64,000 nucleotides of DNA from Beijerinckiaceae bacterium. GTDB taxonomy: Bacteria > Pseudomonadota > Alphaproteobacteria > Rhizobiales > Beijerinckiaceae. The DNA is taken from positions 469,173-533,172 of the forward strand of contig CANGJJ010000002.1 of the NCBI GenBank assembly GCA_947454485.1. The letters are read 5' to 3'. This document shows positions 17,749 to 27,785 of this stretch, one piece after another (position 1 is the stretch's first letter; each line of letters starts with the position of its first letter). The notes under the pieces are model-generated. The model was not told the origin of the DNA, did no database searches, and worked only from the letters and a program-made list of their open reading frames with translations. A program made the position numbers and the translations under genes.

Positions 17749-18480
17749 TCAGCGAACCGCCAGCATGGCGCGGGCGCGGTCCAAATCATGGGGCGTATCT
17801 ACACCAAGCGGCACTTCGCCCACTTGTGCAACGTCGATTCGCATCCCCGCTTCCAGCGCGCGCAGCTGCTCGAGCTTTTCGCGCTGTTCCAGAGTGGACG
17901 GCGGCAGGCTGACGAAGCGCTTAAGCGCGGCACGGCGATAGGCATAAAGGCCGATATGGTGCCACAGCGGGCCATCCCCATGGGGGGCGGTGGCGCGGGT
18001 GAAATAGAGCGCGCGCATCAGGCCGGGGCCGATGGGCGTGCCCACCACTTTCACCACATTGGGGTCGGTGCGCTCTTCAGCGCGGCTGATCTCAGCGCAG
18101 ACCGTGGCGATATCCACAGAGGCGTCCTGGAGCGGGCGGGCAGCGGCGCGGACCGTTTCGGGCTCAACGGTGGGCAGATCGCCCTGCACATTGACGACGA
18201 CATCATGGCGATGCTCGGGATCGACCAGATTCAGCGCCTCAAAAATTCGGTCAGAGCCCGACTGGTGATGCTGGCCAGTCAGGACCGCCCGGCCCCCGGC
18301 GGCCTCAACGGCGGCAATGATTTCCGGGGAATCTGCGGCCACGACGACCTCGCCAATCTTGGCTTCCATGGCGCGCCGCCAGACCTGAACGATCATGGGG
18401 GCGCCCGCAATATCGGCCAAGGGCTTGTTCGGCAGGCGGGTGGAGGCCATGCGGGCAGGGATAAGAACTATGGCGCTCAT
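17749..18480 (-). CDS. kdsB: 3-deoxy-manno-octulosonate cytidylyltransferase
   Basis: A 243-residue enzyme activating KDO with CTP for lipopolysaccharide core. [18 protein letters not shown] at the N terminus is the nucleotide-binding loop. [14 protein letters not shown] and [12 protein letters not shown] are family motifs. The ATG at 18480 puts the loop at residue 7; the frame extends to 18516 without support. Confidence 0.95.
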   Translation of the reverse strand: MSAIVLIPARMASTRLPNKPLADIAGAPMIVQVWRRAMEAKIGEVVVAADSPEIIAAVEAAGGRAVLTGQHHQSGSDRIFEALNLVDPEHRHDVVVNVQGDLPTVEPETVRAAARPLQDASVDIATVCAEISRAEERTDPNVVKVVGTPIGPGLMRALYFTRATAPHGDGPLWHHIGLYAYRRAALKRFVSLPPSTLEQREKLEQLRALEAGMRIDVAQVGEVPLGVDTPHDLDRARAMLAVR

Positions 18481-18675
18481 GGTCGTCTCGAAGGGCTCGC
18501 GGAGATCCGGCGTCAAAAAGTAGCAAGTGGCCGCCGCTTATACGTGTTGCCAAGCGGGGCGCAAAGCGGGTAATCAGACGCCGTCCTGCAGATGAGCCCA
18601 TGAGGCTTGCCTGCGCGGGTTGGCGCGACCAGCATATGTTGGGCGCGGAAATGGCTGACAGCGGAGCCCAGAGGC

Positions 18676-19215
18676 ATGGATTCCTTCGAATTTAACAAAA
18701 TGGCTGGCGCCGTGCTCGGCACGCTGCTTTTCGTGATGGGCCTTGGCATCTTCTCTGACGCCTTGTTTGCCACCCATCGCCCCGCCAAGCCCGGCTATGA
18801 CCTGCCGGCGGCTGAAGAGGCCAAGGCTGGCGCTCCCGCCGCTGCGGCGACCTCTGAGCCCCTCCCGGTGCTGCTCGCCAAGGCAGACGCCAAGAAGGGC
18901 GAGAACCTCATCAAGGCCTGCGCTACCTGCCACACTTTTGATGCTGGCGGCTCGGTGAAGCCCACCGGCCCGAACCTCTATGGCGTTGTGAACCGCAAGA
19001 TCGGCTCCACCGGCTATGGCTATTCGGACTCGATGAAGGGCCATGGCGGCAATTGGGACTATGAGTCCCTGAACAAATTCATCACTAATCCCAAGGGCTT
19101 CGTGGCTAACACCAAGATGTCCTATGCGGGTGAGAAGGATCCGGCCAAGCGCGCCGACATCATCGCTTATCTGCGCTCGCTGGCCTCCAGCCCCGCGCCC
19201 CTGCCCAATCCGTAA
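18676..19215 (+). CDS. Membrane-anchored cytochrome c (CycM-like)
   Basis: A 179-residue protein. An uncleaved N-terminal membrane anchor (MAGAVLGTLLFVMGLGIFSD), then an Ala/Pro-rich linker, then a class I haem domain with KACATCHTF near residue 80. NTKMSYAGEKDP supplies the Met ligand. The ATG at 18676 follows CAGAGGC. This matches the c552/CycM type that links the bc1 complex to cytochrome oxidase in rhizobia. It lies divergent from kdsB and ends at a strong terminator. Confidence 0.9.
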   Translation: MDSFEFNKMAGAVLGTLLFVMGLGIFSDALFATHRPAKPGYDLPAAEEAKAGAPAAAATSEPLPVLLAKADAKKGENLIKACATCHTFDAGGSVKPTGPNLYGVVNRKIGSTGYGYSDSMKGHGGNWDYESLNKFITNPKGFVANTKMSYAGEKDPAKRADIIAYLRSLASSPAPLPNP

Positions 19216-19236
19216 CGGGTCAGGCACCCCCTATCA

Positions 19237-19261
19237 GGCCGGGCTTTGCGCCCGGCCTTTT
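19237..19261 (+). terminator. Rho-independent terminator after the membrane cytochrome c gene
   Basis: GGCCGGGC and GCCCGGCC form a perfect 8-bp stem around TTTGC, followed by TTTT. It separates the cytochrome gene from trpA. Confidence 0.88.
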
Positions 19262-19320
19262 GCTTTCTGGGCCTCTGGCGCTTTCCCCTTTCTGCCATTT
19301 CGTGGTAACGGCTGCCCATC

Positions 19321-20160
19321 ATGACAACACGCATCGACCGCCGTTTCGCCGATCTGCGCATTGAGGGCCGCGCGGCCCTCGTGACCTTCCTCATGGCAGG
19401 GGACCCCGATCCGCAGACCTCGCTCCAGCTCATTGCCGCCCTGCCGGGCGCGGGGGCGGATGTGATCGAAGTCGGCATGCCCTTCACCGACCCGATGGCC
19501 GATGGCCCCTCCATTCAGGCGGCCGGCCTGCGCGCGCTCAAAGCCGGCATGACGCTGAAGAAGACGCTGAAGCTCGTGGCCGACTTCCGCAGCGGCAATG
19601 CTGATACGCCCATCGTTCTCATGGGCTACTACAATCCGATCTATGTTTATGGCGTCGAGCGCTTCCTCGAAGATGCCAAAAAAGCTGGCGTCGATGGTTT
19701 GATCGTTGTCGATTTGCCGCCTGAAGAAGATGCGGAGCTGTGCGTGCCTGCGATGAAGGCGGGCCTCAATTTCATTCGTCTGGCAACGCCCACGACGGAT
19801 GATAAGCGCTTGCCCAAAGTGCTCACCAACACATCGGGCTTTGTCTATTACGTCTCGATCACCGGCATCACCGGTGCAGCAACGCCCGACTATTCAAAGG
19901 TCGCCTCTGCAGTTGCACGTATCAAGGGCCATACGCAATTGCCCGTCGCAGTTGGCTTTGGCGTGAAGAATGCCGCCAGCGCGCAAGAGATCGCACAACA
20001 TGCCGATGGTGTCGTGGTTGGCACCGCGCTTGTTGACGCGTTGAAGCGCTCGCTCGATGCCCATGACCAAGCAACCGCGACCACGGTTGCAGCCGTCACC
20101 GCACTTGTCTCTGACATTGCCAGCGGCGTTGCTGCGGCACGCAAGGGAGCTGCCAAATGA
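19321..20160 (+). CDS. trpA: Tryptophan synthase alpha chain
   Basis: A 279-residue TIM barrel that cleaves indole-3-glycerol phosphate to indole for Trp[12 protein letters not shown], the catalytic Glu in [16 protein letters not shown], and LPPEEDAEL with the loop Asp are present. [11 protein letters not shown] and GFGVKNAAS form the phosphate site. Its stop overlaps the accD start (ATGA). The usual upstream partners trpF and trpB are not in the window; a cytochrome gene and a terminator lie there instead. Confidence 0.97.
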   Translation: MTTRIDRRFADLRIEGRAALVTFLMAGDPDPQTSLQLIAALPGAGADVIEVGMPFTDPMADGPSIQAAGLRALKAGMTLKKTLKLVADFRSGNADTPIVLMGYYNPIYVYGVERFLEDAKKAGVDGLIVVDLPPEEDAELCVPAMKAGLNFIRLATPTTDDKRLPKVLTNTSGFVYYVSITGITGAATPDYSKVASAVARIKGHTQLPVAVGFGVKNAASAQEIAQHADGVVVGTALVDALKRSLDAHDQATATTVAAVTALVSDIASGVAAARKGAAK

Positions 20161-21053
20161 ACGATGATCAGGACAGCGGCAACTTTGCCATGAACTGGAT
20201 GTCGAATGTCGTCCCGCCAAAGATCCGCTCCTTTCTGCGGCGCGAGACGCCTGAAAATCTTTGGGTGAAATGCCCCGAGAGCGGCGAGCTCGTCTTCCAC
20301 AAAGATCTCGAGTCCAATCTCTATGTGGTGCCAAGCTCTGGTCATCACATGCGCATGCCAGTGAAGCTGCGTCTTGATACGCTCTTTGATGGCGCAAAAT
20401 ATGACTCCATCGCCACGCCAGACGTGCCGCTCGATCCGCTGAAGTTTCGCGATGTGAAGCGCTATACGGACCGCCTGAAAGACTATCGCGCCAAGACCAA
20501 CAGTGTTGATGCTGTGAAGCTCGCCGCTGGCAAGCTCGATGGTATGGCGGTTGTGGCGGGTGTGCAGGATTTTGATTTCATGGGCGGCTCGCTGGGCATG
20601 GCCGCAGGTGAAGCCATCATCACCGGTATGAATGAAGCTGTGGCGCGCAAAGCCCCCTTCATCATGTTCACCGCCTCGGGTGGTGCGCGCATGCAAGAGG
20701 GTATGTTCTCTTTGATGCAGATGCCGCGCACGACCGTTGCCGTCCAGCGTCTGCGCGCAGCCAAGCTGCCTTATATCGTTGTTCTCACCAATCCCACGAC
20801 CGGTGGTGTGACCGCTTCTTATGCGATGCTCGGCGACATCCATATTGCAGAGCCCGGCGCCGTGATTGGCTTTGCCGGCGCCCGCGTCATTGAGCAGACC
20901 ATTCGTGAGCGTCTGCCCGAAGGCTTCCAGCGCGCCGAATATCTGAAAGAACATGGCATGGTCGATATGGTCGTGCCGCGTGTGCAGATGCGCGATACGC
21001 TTGCTCGTCTGTGCAATCTTCTCATGAAGACGCGCACGGATAAGGCCGCCTGA
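20157..21053 (+). CDS. accD: Acetyl-CoA carboxylase carboxyltransferase subunit beta
   Basis: A 298-residue subunit that moves the carboxyl group to acetyl-CoA in fatty acid synthesis. The crotonase-like core is clear ([46 protein letters not shown]). The N-terminal zinc ribbon is degenerate: of its four cysteines only the one in VKCPESG remains, and the second pair reads VVPSSGHH. Such loss is, to my knowledge, normal in Rhizobiales. It is coupled to trpA by a four-base overlap and followed six bases later by folC. Confidence 0.97.
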   Translation: MNDDQDSGNFAMNWMSNVVPPKIRSFLRRETPENLWVKCPESGELVFHKDLESNLYVVPSSGHHMRMPVKLRLDTLFDGAKYDSIATPDVPLDPLKFRDVKRYTDRLKDYRAKTNSVDAVKLAAGKLDGMAVVAGVQDFDFMGGSLGMAAGEAIITGMNEAVARKAPFIMFTASGGARMQEGMFSLMQMPRTTVAVQRLRAAKLPYIVVLTNPTTGGVTASYAMLGDIHIAEPGAVIGFAGARVIEQTIRERLPEGFQRAEYLKEHGMVDMVVPRVQMRDTLARLCNLLMKTRTDKAA

Positions 21054-21059
21054 TCCTCC

Positions 21060-22364
21060 ATGTCTGAATCAGAGCAGATTCTCGAACGCCTGCTCTCGCT
21101 TCACCCGAAGAAGATTGACCTGTCGCTCGGGCGGCTCGAGGCCTTGCTGGCGCGCATGGGCAATCCACATCTGGCATTGCCCCCGGTCATCCATATTGCG
21201 GGCACCAATGGCAAAGGCTCCACGACAGCCTTTCTGCGCGCCATGCTCGAGGCCATGGGCAAGCGCGTTCATGTCTATACATCCCCGCATCTGTGCCGCT
21301 ATCACGAGCGCTATCGTCTTGCCGGTCGCCTTGTTAGTGAAGAGCAACTGGTTGAGGCTTTGAACGAGGTCGTGCGCATCAATGATGATGCGCCCATCAC
21401 CGTCTTTGAAGTCATCACTGCTGTCGGCTTCAAACTCTTTCACGAGACGCCTGCCGATGTGCTCTTGCTGGAAGTGGGCCTCGGCGGTCGCTTTGATGCG
21501 ACCAATGTCATTCAAGCCCCTGCGCTGAGTATCATCACGCCGGTCTCCATCGACCACGTCGAATTTCTAGGGCCTAGCGTCGACAAGATCGCCTTCGAGA
21601 AAGCGGGCATCATCAAGCCGCATGTGCCGGTGGTCGTGAGTGAACAGGTCGAGGCTGCGCGCGATGTGATTGAAGAGGTCGCGCGCCAAAAACAGGCGCC
21701 CGCCTTTTTTGCCGGGCAAGACTTTCAAGGACGCGAAGAGCGCGGACGCTTTGTCTTTGAAGATGGCGCGGGGCTTCTTGATTTGCCACTGCCGCGTTTG
21801 CTCGGCGCGCATCAAATCAGCAATGCAGCAACCGCGATCGCTGCCTTGCGCCAATTCGCGCCCGCGATCACAGCGCAGCAGATCGAAGCGGGACTGCGCA
21901 GCGTCTCATGGCCTGCGCGTATGCAGCATCTGACCCACGGACATTTGCTCTCGCTTCTGCCAGACGGCGCAGAGCTCTGGCTCGACGGTGGTCACAATGC
22001 AGCAGGTGGGGCTGTTCTGGCTGCTGCCATGCGCGATCTGGCACGCCGCGCACCGCGCCCCTTTGTCATGATTTGCGGGACGCTTTCCACCAAAGACACA
22101 GCAGGATTTTTGAGCCCCTTTGCAGGGCTTGTGGATGAGGTGGTGGCTGTGCCGGTTCCCGGTGAGCAAGCCTCGCGCCCCGCTGCAGATGTGGCAGAGG
22201 CTGCACGCAGTGTGGGACTGCAGGCGCAGGTGGCAGCAGACTTTCGTTCAGCACTCGAAAATCTGGGGCGCAGACAGGCCAAGACGCCGCTGCGTGTGCT
22301 CATTGCAGGCTCGCTTTACCTTGCAGGTCAGGTACTTACCGAAAACGGTACGCTACCCGACTGA
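21060..22364 (+). CDS. folC: Bifunctional folylpolyglutamate/dihydrofolate synthase
   Basis: A 434-residue Mur-ligase-type enzyme adding glutamate to folates. IHIAGTNGKGSTTAFLRAML is the ATP loop, YTSPHLCRYHERYRL the next motif, and LEVGLGGRFDATN and ITPVSIDHVEFLG the folate and metal sites. LDGGHNAAG is in the C-terminal domain. It ends the trpA-accD-folC unit common in alphaproteobacteria. Confidence 0.96.
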   Translation: MSESEQILERLLSLHPKKIDLSLGRLEALLARMGNPHLALPPVIHIAGTNGKGSTTAFLRAMLEAMGKRVHVYTSPHLCRYHERYRLAGRLVSEEQLVEALNEVVRINDDAPITVFEVITAVGFKLFHETPADVLLLEVGLGGRFDATNVIQAPALSIITPVSIDHVEFLGPSVDKIAFEKAGIIKPHVPVVVSEQVEAARDVIEEVARQKQAPAFFAGQDFQGREERGRFVFEDGAGLLDLPLPRLLGAHQISNAATAIAALRQFAPAITAQQIEAGLRSVSWPARMQHLTHGHLLSLLPDGAELWLDGGHNAAGGAVLAAAMRDLARRAPRPFVMICGTLSTKDTAGFLSPFAGLVDEVVAVPVPGEQASRPAADVAEAARSVGLQAQVAADFRSALENLGRRQAKTPLRVLIAGSLYLAGQVLTENGTLPD

Positions 22365-22431
22365 AAAAGCGTGAAAGCCTTGCACGCGCGGTCTATGCTT
22401 TGCTCATTGATTGCGACCCAAAGGCTTTTTC

Positions 22432-23193
22432 ATGTCCTCTTTTCAACAGGCGCCCGCGCTGCAATTGCGCGCACTCACCAAAACATTTGAAGGCAAAAGA
22501 GCTGTCAGCGCGCTCGATCTGACCATCCAGCCCGGCGAATTTTATGCGCTCCTCGGCCCCAATGGCGCGGGCAAGACAACCACCTTGCGCATGATCGCCG
22601 GATTGCTGTCGCCTGACGAAGGCGAGCTTTCCATCTTTGGTGTCGATGCGCGCCAAGATCCGATCGCTGCCAAACGCATCACCGCATGGCTACCTGATGA
22701 GCCCATGCTCTATGGTAAACTCGATCCGATGGAATATCTGGAATTCGTCGCAGGTCTGTGGGGCGTGGAGCCTGAGGAGGCGATGCGCCGCGCGCGTGAG
22801 CTACTCGAAGTTTTGGAGATGTGGCCGCATCGCCATATGCGCTGCGAGAGTTTTTCGCGCGGTATGAAGCAGAAAGTCTGTCTCGCCGGGGCGCTCATTC
22901 ACGATCCGATGTTGCTCCTGCTCGATGAGCCTTTGACAGGGCTTGATGCGGCCATTGCGCGGCAGGTGAAAGATCTTCTCGTTGCGCGCGTCAAAAATGG
23001 TCGCACTGTCATTCTCACCACCCATATTCTGGAGGTTGCCGAGCGCCTCGCCTCACGCATTGGCATCATCCATAAGGGTGAACTTTGCGCCGAAGGCACG
23101 TTCGAGGAGTTGAAAGCGCGCACAGGTCAGGCTGGCCAGTCGTTGGAAGATGTGTTCCTGACATTGACCGGTACATTGGAGCCGCAGCCATGA
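22432..23193 (+). CDS. ABC transporter ATP-binding protein
   Basis: A 253-residue ATPase: Walker [14 protein letters not shown], signature SFSRGMKQKVCLAG, Walker B MLLLLDEPLTGLD and switch His in LTTHILEVAE. This is the CcmA/DrrA-like class with a short-stalk exporter partner. The ATG at 22432 is preferred; a TTG at 22411 in frame is an alternative. It overlaps the permease gene by ATGA, so the two form one exporter. The substrate is unknown. Confidence 0.9.
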   Translation: MSSFQQAPALQLRALTKTFEGKRAVSALDLTIQPGEFYALLGPNGAGKTTTLRMIAGLLSPDEGELSIFGVDARQDPIAAKRITAWLPDEPMLYGKLDPMEYLEFVAGLWGVEPEEAMRRARELLEVLEMWPHRHMRCESFSRGMKQKVCLAGALIHDPMLLLLDEPLTGLDAAIARQVKDLLVARVKNGRTVILTTHILEVAERLASRIGIIHKGELCAEGTFEELKARTGQAGQSLEDVFLTLTGTLEPQP

Positions 23194-24722
23194 CGCTCGC
23201 ACCCGGCTCTCTGCTCTGGCTCGTGCGCCATGATCTTGTTTTGATGTGGCGGCGCGCGCGTTCTTTCTTCGGCAATCGCTCACCAGTCAAAATCGCACTC
23301 ATCATGGTGTCGATTTTTGCCGGACTGCATCTGCTTGCAGCACCCTTGGGCTTCAGCATCATGCGCGATGTGGGTGTGGGCGGTATTGCATTGGCGGTCG
23401 CCAATGGCGTGATGTTCGTCATTCCCTGGCAGATCTCGCAAGGCATCAGCCAATCAGCGCGCTTGCTTTATTCCTCCGGCGATCTTGATCTCTTGCTCTC
23501 GTCGCCAACATCCGCGCGCCGGATTGCAGCCTCCCATAGTCTGGCCATGACGATTGAATCGACCATCTCCATCGGCATTTTTCTGACCCCCATCGCCAAT
23601 ATTCTGGCATGGCAAGCGGGTGTTGGCTGGCTTGCCATCTATGTCGTGATTTTCACCTCAGCTTTGCTTGCAACCGCGATTGGTCTTGCGATGACCATCG
23701 GGCTCTTTGCCATTTTTGGCCCGCGCCGTACGCATTTTGTCGCGCAGATCGTGTCCACCATCACTGCCTCGATTTTTATTCTCGGCTTGCAGTTGTTGCA
23801 GATCATCCCCGAGCGTCACCGCATCAAAATCATGTCCGTCATTCGCGTGCCGGGCTGGGGCGAGTTTCTCGATGATCGCGACAGCTGGATGTGGCTGCCC
23901 GTGCGCGCAGCCTCCGGCAATTGGCAAGATCTCCTGCTGTGGTCGCTTGTCTGCATCGCGGGCTATTTGCTGGTAGCGGTTGCGCTGGGTCCGATGTTTT
24001 TGCGCAGTGCTGTTTTGTCAGCGGGCCATGCGACATCGCTCGGCAGTGCCAATCAATCGCGCCGCGATGCGGCTTTTCGGGTGGGCGTTGCCTCTGCCAT
24101 TCGCCGCAAAGAACTGCAGCTTCTGGGCCGCGACCATGCGGCCATGTCGCAACTCTTTTTGCAGATGGCCTATACGGCGCCGATCAGCTTCATCATCTGG
24201 GCGGGTGGGCCAGATGATCAGCCCATGGCGGTCGCCATCGCGCCGACCGTGGTGATGATCGCTTGCCATCTCTCGGCCGCACTCAGCTGGCTTGCTTTGT
24301 CGAGTGAAGATGCGCCCGATTTGATGGCGAGTGCGCCCGTGCCACGCCAGCAACTCGAGCGCCACAAGCTGGAGGCCATCGCCATGCCTTTGGCGATCGT
24401 TCTGCTGGTACCCATCATCTGGCTTGGCCTTTATGAGCCCAAAAACGCCCTTCTGACGGCGGTCTTTGCCTGCGCGGCGGCAGCCTCCACCGCCATGCTG
24501 AATGTCTGGAATCCCCTGCCGGGGCGGCGTGAGGATCTCATGCGCCGCCATGCGCCCTCCAAACTGGTTGCCCTCTTCGAGCATCTCTTCGCTTTGTGCT
24601 GGGCGGTGGCGGTCACATCGAGCGTTCTGGGCCAGCGCGGGGCCTTTATCCCTGTCATTCCCGCCTTGCTTCTTCTGTGGCTGGCGCGTCGGCGCGCACG
24701 GAAACGGTTGGTGGCGCCCTAG
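23190..24722 (+). CDS. ABC-2-like exporter permease
   Basis: A 510-residue membrane protein with roughly ten to twelve hydrophobic segments, for example IALIMVSIFAGLHLLAAPLG and ISIGIFLTPIANILAW. The C terminus is basic (LARRRARKRL). It is translationally coupled to the ATPase gene through ATGA. The reading frame extends upstream to 23085 but only inside the ATPase gene. No substrate clue is visible. Confidence 0.85.
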   Translation: MTLAPGSLLWLVRHDLVLMWRRARSFFGNRSPVKIALIMVSIFAGLHLLAAPLGFSIMRDVGVGGIALAVANGVMFVIPWQISQGISQSARLLYSSGDLDLLLSSPTSARRIAASHSLAMTIESTISIGIFLTPIANILAWQAGVGWLAIYVVIFTSALLATAIGLAMTIGLFAIFGPRRTHFVAQIVSTITASIFILGLQLLQIIPERHRIKIMSVIRVPGWGEFLDDRDSWMWLPVRAASGNWQDLLLWSLVCIAGYLLVAVALGPMFLRSAVLSAGHATSLGSANQSRRDAAFRVGVASAIRRKELQLLGRDHAAMSQLFLQMAYTAPISFIIWAGGPDDQPMAVAIAPTVVMIACHLSAALSWLALSSEDAPDLMASAPVPRQQLERHKLEAIAMPLAIVLLVPIIWLGLYEPKNALLTAVFACAAAASTAMLNVWNPLPGRREDLMRRHAPSKLVALFEHLFALCWAVAVTSSVLGQRGAFIPVIPALLLLWLARRRARKRLVAP

Positions 24723-24785
24723 AGGCCATGGCATTCAGTCTTGCGGGGCAGTAAGGTCGGCCCGCTTGCAAACCTATGTGGACCC

Positions 24786-27785
24786 ATGAGCCTGACACCT
24801 CGCACCGTGAAGCCCGGCGACCATGTTTTTCTGGTCGATGCGTCGAATTTCGTATTCCGCGCTTATTTCCAGTCGATCCGTCAGGACCAGAAATACAACT
24901 ACCGCAGTGACCGCCTGCCAACGGGCGCAGTGCGTTTGTTTTGCACGAAGCTGTTTCAGTTCATTCGCGAAGGCGCTGCGGGCATCAAGCCCACCCATCT
25001 GGCGATCATCTTCGATAAATCCGAGAACTCCTTTCGCAAGGAGCTCTATCCTGCTTACAAAGCCAATCGCAGCGAGCCGCCTGAAGATCTGATCCCGCAA
25101 TTTCCGCTGATGCGCGAAACAGTGCGCGCCTTCGGCCTCATCCCCGTCGAGCAAGATCGCTATGAGGCGGATGATCTCATCGCCACTTATGCGAAAGAAG
25201 CGCGTGCGCGCGGCGCTGATGTGCTGATCATCTCGGCCGATAAAGATCTCATGCAGCTCATCGGTCCGGGCGTTGCGATGTTTGATCCGGCCTCCGGCAC
25301 AGCCGGCAATGCGGGGGCGCGCGAAGAGCGGCGCATTAGTGAGGCTGAAGTCGTCGATTATTTTGGCGTGACGCCGGACAAAGTCGTCGATGTGCAGGCG
25401 CTGGCGGGTGACTCGACTGATAATGTCCCCGGCGCTCCGGGCATCGGCATTAAAACCGCTGCGCAGCTCATCAATGAATATGGCGATCTTGATACATTGC
25501 TGGCGCGTGCTGGTGAGATCAAACAGCCCAAGCGCCGCGAGACTTTGACGAGCCCCGACAGTGTCGAACTGATCCGCGTCTCGAAAAAGCTCGTTGAGCT
25601 CTGCACCGATGTGCCGCTCGCTGTGCCGCTGGATGATTTGGGTCTGCATCAACCAGAGCCGCGCGATCTCATCGCCTTTTTGAAAGCGATGGAATTCAGC
25701 ACGATCACCAAACGCGCTGCCGACATCTATGAGATGGATGCATCGCAGATTGATCCTGATCCTGCTTTGCTGGGCCCCGGTGGATGGCGCAGTCGCAATG
25801 GCGAATTGCGCACTGATCTGCCCGAGCCAGTCGTGCAGGCAGAAGCAAGCTCTGCGCCCGCTGGTACCGATCCCGTATCATCGCCTGCAGCCCTTGCAGC
25901 CGCGCGTCTCAAAGAGGCCGCTGCAACCAAGATCGAGCGGGCGCAATATGAGATCATCACCACGCTTGATGCGCTTGATGCCTGTATCGCAAAAGCGATG
26001 GAGGCGGGTGTCGTTGCAGTGGATACGGAGACAACGGGTCTGGACCCGATGACAGCCGAACTTGTCGGCGTCTCAATCTCCCATTCCATCGGTCATGGTT
26101 GCTACATTCCGCTTGGCCATCGCTCGCAAGGATCGGGTGATTTATTTGGCGGCGATGCTTTGGCGCCCAATCAGCTGCCGTTGCAGCCTGTCATCGACAA
26201 ACTCAAAGTGCTGCTGGAATCACCCGGCGTGTTGAAGATTTTGCAGAATGCCAAATTCGATTGGCAGATCTTTCGCCAGCATGGAATTGTTCTGCATCCT
26301 TTCGATGACACGATGCTCATGTCTTATGTGCTTGATGCAGGGCGCAATGGCCACGGCATGGATGAATTGGCGCAAAAATTCTTCGGCCATAGCTGTATTC
26401 CTTTTGGCGAAGTTGCTGGCACAGGTAAAAACTTTATCGGATTTGCGCGTGTGCCTGTCGATAAAGCTGCCGAATATGCGGCCGAAGATGCAGATATCAC
26501 CCATCGCCTGTGGCGCGTGCTGAAGCCGCGTCTGGCAGCCGAACATATGACCCATGTCTATGAGGCACTCGAGCGCCCCTTGGTTGATGTGCTGGCAAGA
26601 ATGGAACAGCGCGGCATCGCGATTGACCGACAGATTCTCTCGCGCCTGTCGGGTGAATTTGCGCAAAGCATGGCGCGTCTTGAAGCTGAGATCTATGAGC
26701 TTGCTGGCGAGAGTTTCAATCTGGGTTCGCCCAAACAGCTCGGCGATATTCTGTTTGGTAAAATGGGACTGCCCGGCGGCAAAAAGACAGCGACCGGGGC
26801 ATGGTCAACCTCGGCCAGCGTGCTCGATGAATTGGCTGAACAGGGCCATGATCTGCCCGCGCGTATTCTGGATTGGCGTCAGCTGCAAAAGCTGAAGTCG
26901 ACTTATACGGATGCGCTACCCAATCATGTCAATCCGCGCACCAAGCGCGTGCATACATGCTTCTCGCTTGCAGCAACGACCACAGGCCGCTTGTCATCTT
27001 CTGAGCCCAATCTACAAAACATCCCCGTGCGCAATGAAGAGGGGCGCAAGATCCGCGCAGCCTTTGTGCCCACCTCTGGCCACAAGCTGATGTCAGCGGA
27101 TTATTCGCAGATTGAATTGCGCGTTCTTGCGCATATCGCCGATATTCCGCAGCTGCGCAAAGCTTTCGAAGACGGGCTCGATATTCACGCCATGACAGCC
27201 TCTGAAATGTTCAATGTGCCGATCAAAGATATGCCCTCTGAAGTGCGTCGCAGAGCCAAGGCGATCAACTTCGGCATCATCTATGGCATTTCAGCTTTCG
27301 GTCTTGCCAATCAGCTCGGCATTCCGCGTGAAGAAGCTGGCGCCTATATCAAGAAATATTTCGAGCGCTTCCCCGGTATTCGCGACTATATGGAAAGCAC
27401 CAAGAAAGCCTGTCGCGATCAGGGGTATGTGACGACGATCTTCGGGCGCAAATGCCATTATCCGCGCATCAATGCATCCAATCCCTCAGAACGTGCCTTC
27501 AATGAACGTGCCGCCATCAATGCACCGATTCAAGGCTCGGCCTCTGACATCATCCGCCGCGCCATGGTGCGCATGGATGAGGCTTTGATGCGCGCCAAAT
27601 TGAATGCGCAAATGCTGCTGCAGGTGCATGACGAATTGGTGTTCGAAGTGCCTGAGACAGAGATTGAACAGACAATCGCAGTTGTGCGTCAGGTCATGGT
27701 CGATGCGCCTCATCCTGCGATCCAGCTCAAAGTGCCGCTACAAGTGGATGCGCGTGCTGCCAATAACTGGGACGAGGCGCATTAA
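24786..27785 (+). CDS. polA: DNA polymerase I
   Basis: A 999-residue repair polymerase. The 5' nuclease is at about 1-310 (VFLVDASNFVFRAYF, RYEADDLIATYA, ALAGDSTDNVPGAPGIGIKT). A 3'-5' proofreading domain follows a linker, with intact acidic residues (AVDTETTGLDP, EYAAEDADITHRLW). The polymerase domain has motif A ADYSQIELRVLAHI, motif B RRRAKAINFGIIYG and motif C LLQVHDELVFEVP. The ATG at 24786 places the nuclease motif where expected. Its stop shares TTAA with the stop of addA on the other strand. Confidence 0.97.
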   Translation: MSLTPRTVKPGDHVFLVDASNFVFRAYFQSIRQDQKYNYRSDRLPTGAVRLFCTKLFQFIREGAAGIKPTHLAIIFDKSENSFRKELYPAYKANRSEPPEDLIPQFPLMRETVRAFGLIPVEQDRYEADDLIATYAKEARARGADVLIISADKDLMQLIGPGVAMFDPASGTAGNAGAREERRISEAEVVDYFGVTPDKVVDVQALAGDSTDNVPGAPGIGIKTAAQLINEYGDLDTLLARAGEIKQPKRRETLTSPDSVELIRVSKKLVELCTDVPLAVPLDDLGLHQPEPRDLIAFLKAMEFSTITKRAADIYEMDASQIDPDPALLGPGGWRSRNGELRTDLPEPVVQAEASSAPAGTDPVSSPAALAAARLKEAAATKIERAQYEIITTLDALDACIAKAMEAGVVAVDTETTGLDPMTAELVGVSISHSIGHGCYIPLGHRSQGSGDLFGGDALAPNQLPLQPVIDKLKVLLESPGVLKILQNAKFDWQIFRQHGIVLHPFDDTMLMSYVLDAGRNGHGMDELAQKFFGHSCIPFGEVAGTGKNFIGFARVPVDKAAEYAAEDADITHRLWRVLKPRLAAEHMTHVYEALERPLVDVLARMEQRGIAIDRQILSRLSGEFAQSMARLEAEIYELAGESFNLGSPKQLGDILFGKMGLPGGKKTATGAWSTSASVLDELAEQGHDLPARILDWRQLQKLKSTYTDALPNHVNPRTKRVHTCFSLAATTTGRLSSSEPNLQNIPVRNEEGRKIRAAFVPTSGHKLMSADYSQIELRVLAHIADIPQLRKAFEDGLDIHAMTASEMFNVPIKDMPSEVRRRAKAINFGIIYGISAFGLANQLGIPREEAGAYIKKYFERFPGIRDYMESTKKACRDQGYVTTIFGRKCHYPRINASNPSERAFNERAAINAPIQGSASDIIRRAMVRMDEALMRAKLNAQMLLQVHDELVFEVPETEIEQTIAVVRQVMVDAPHPAIQLKVPLQVDARAANNWDEAH

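Noticed and set aside
19890..20954. A 354-residue minus-strand open frame.
   Set aside because: It is a shadow of trpA and accD; no ribosome site or domain.
24774..25652. A 292-residue minus-strand open frame.
   Set aside because: It is antisense to the 5' nuclease domain of polA.
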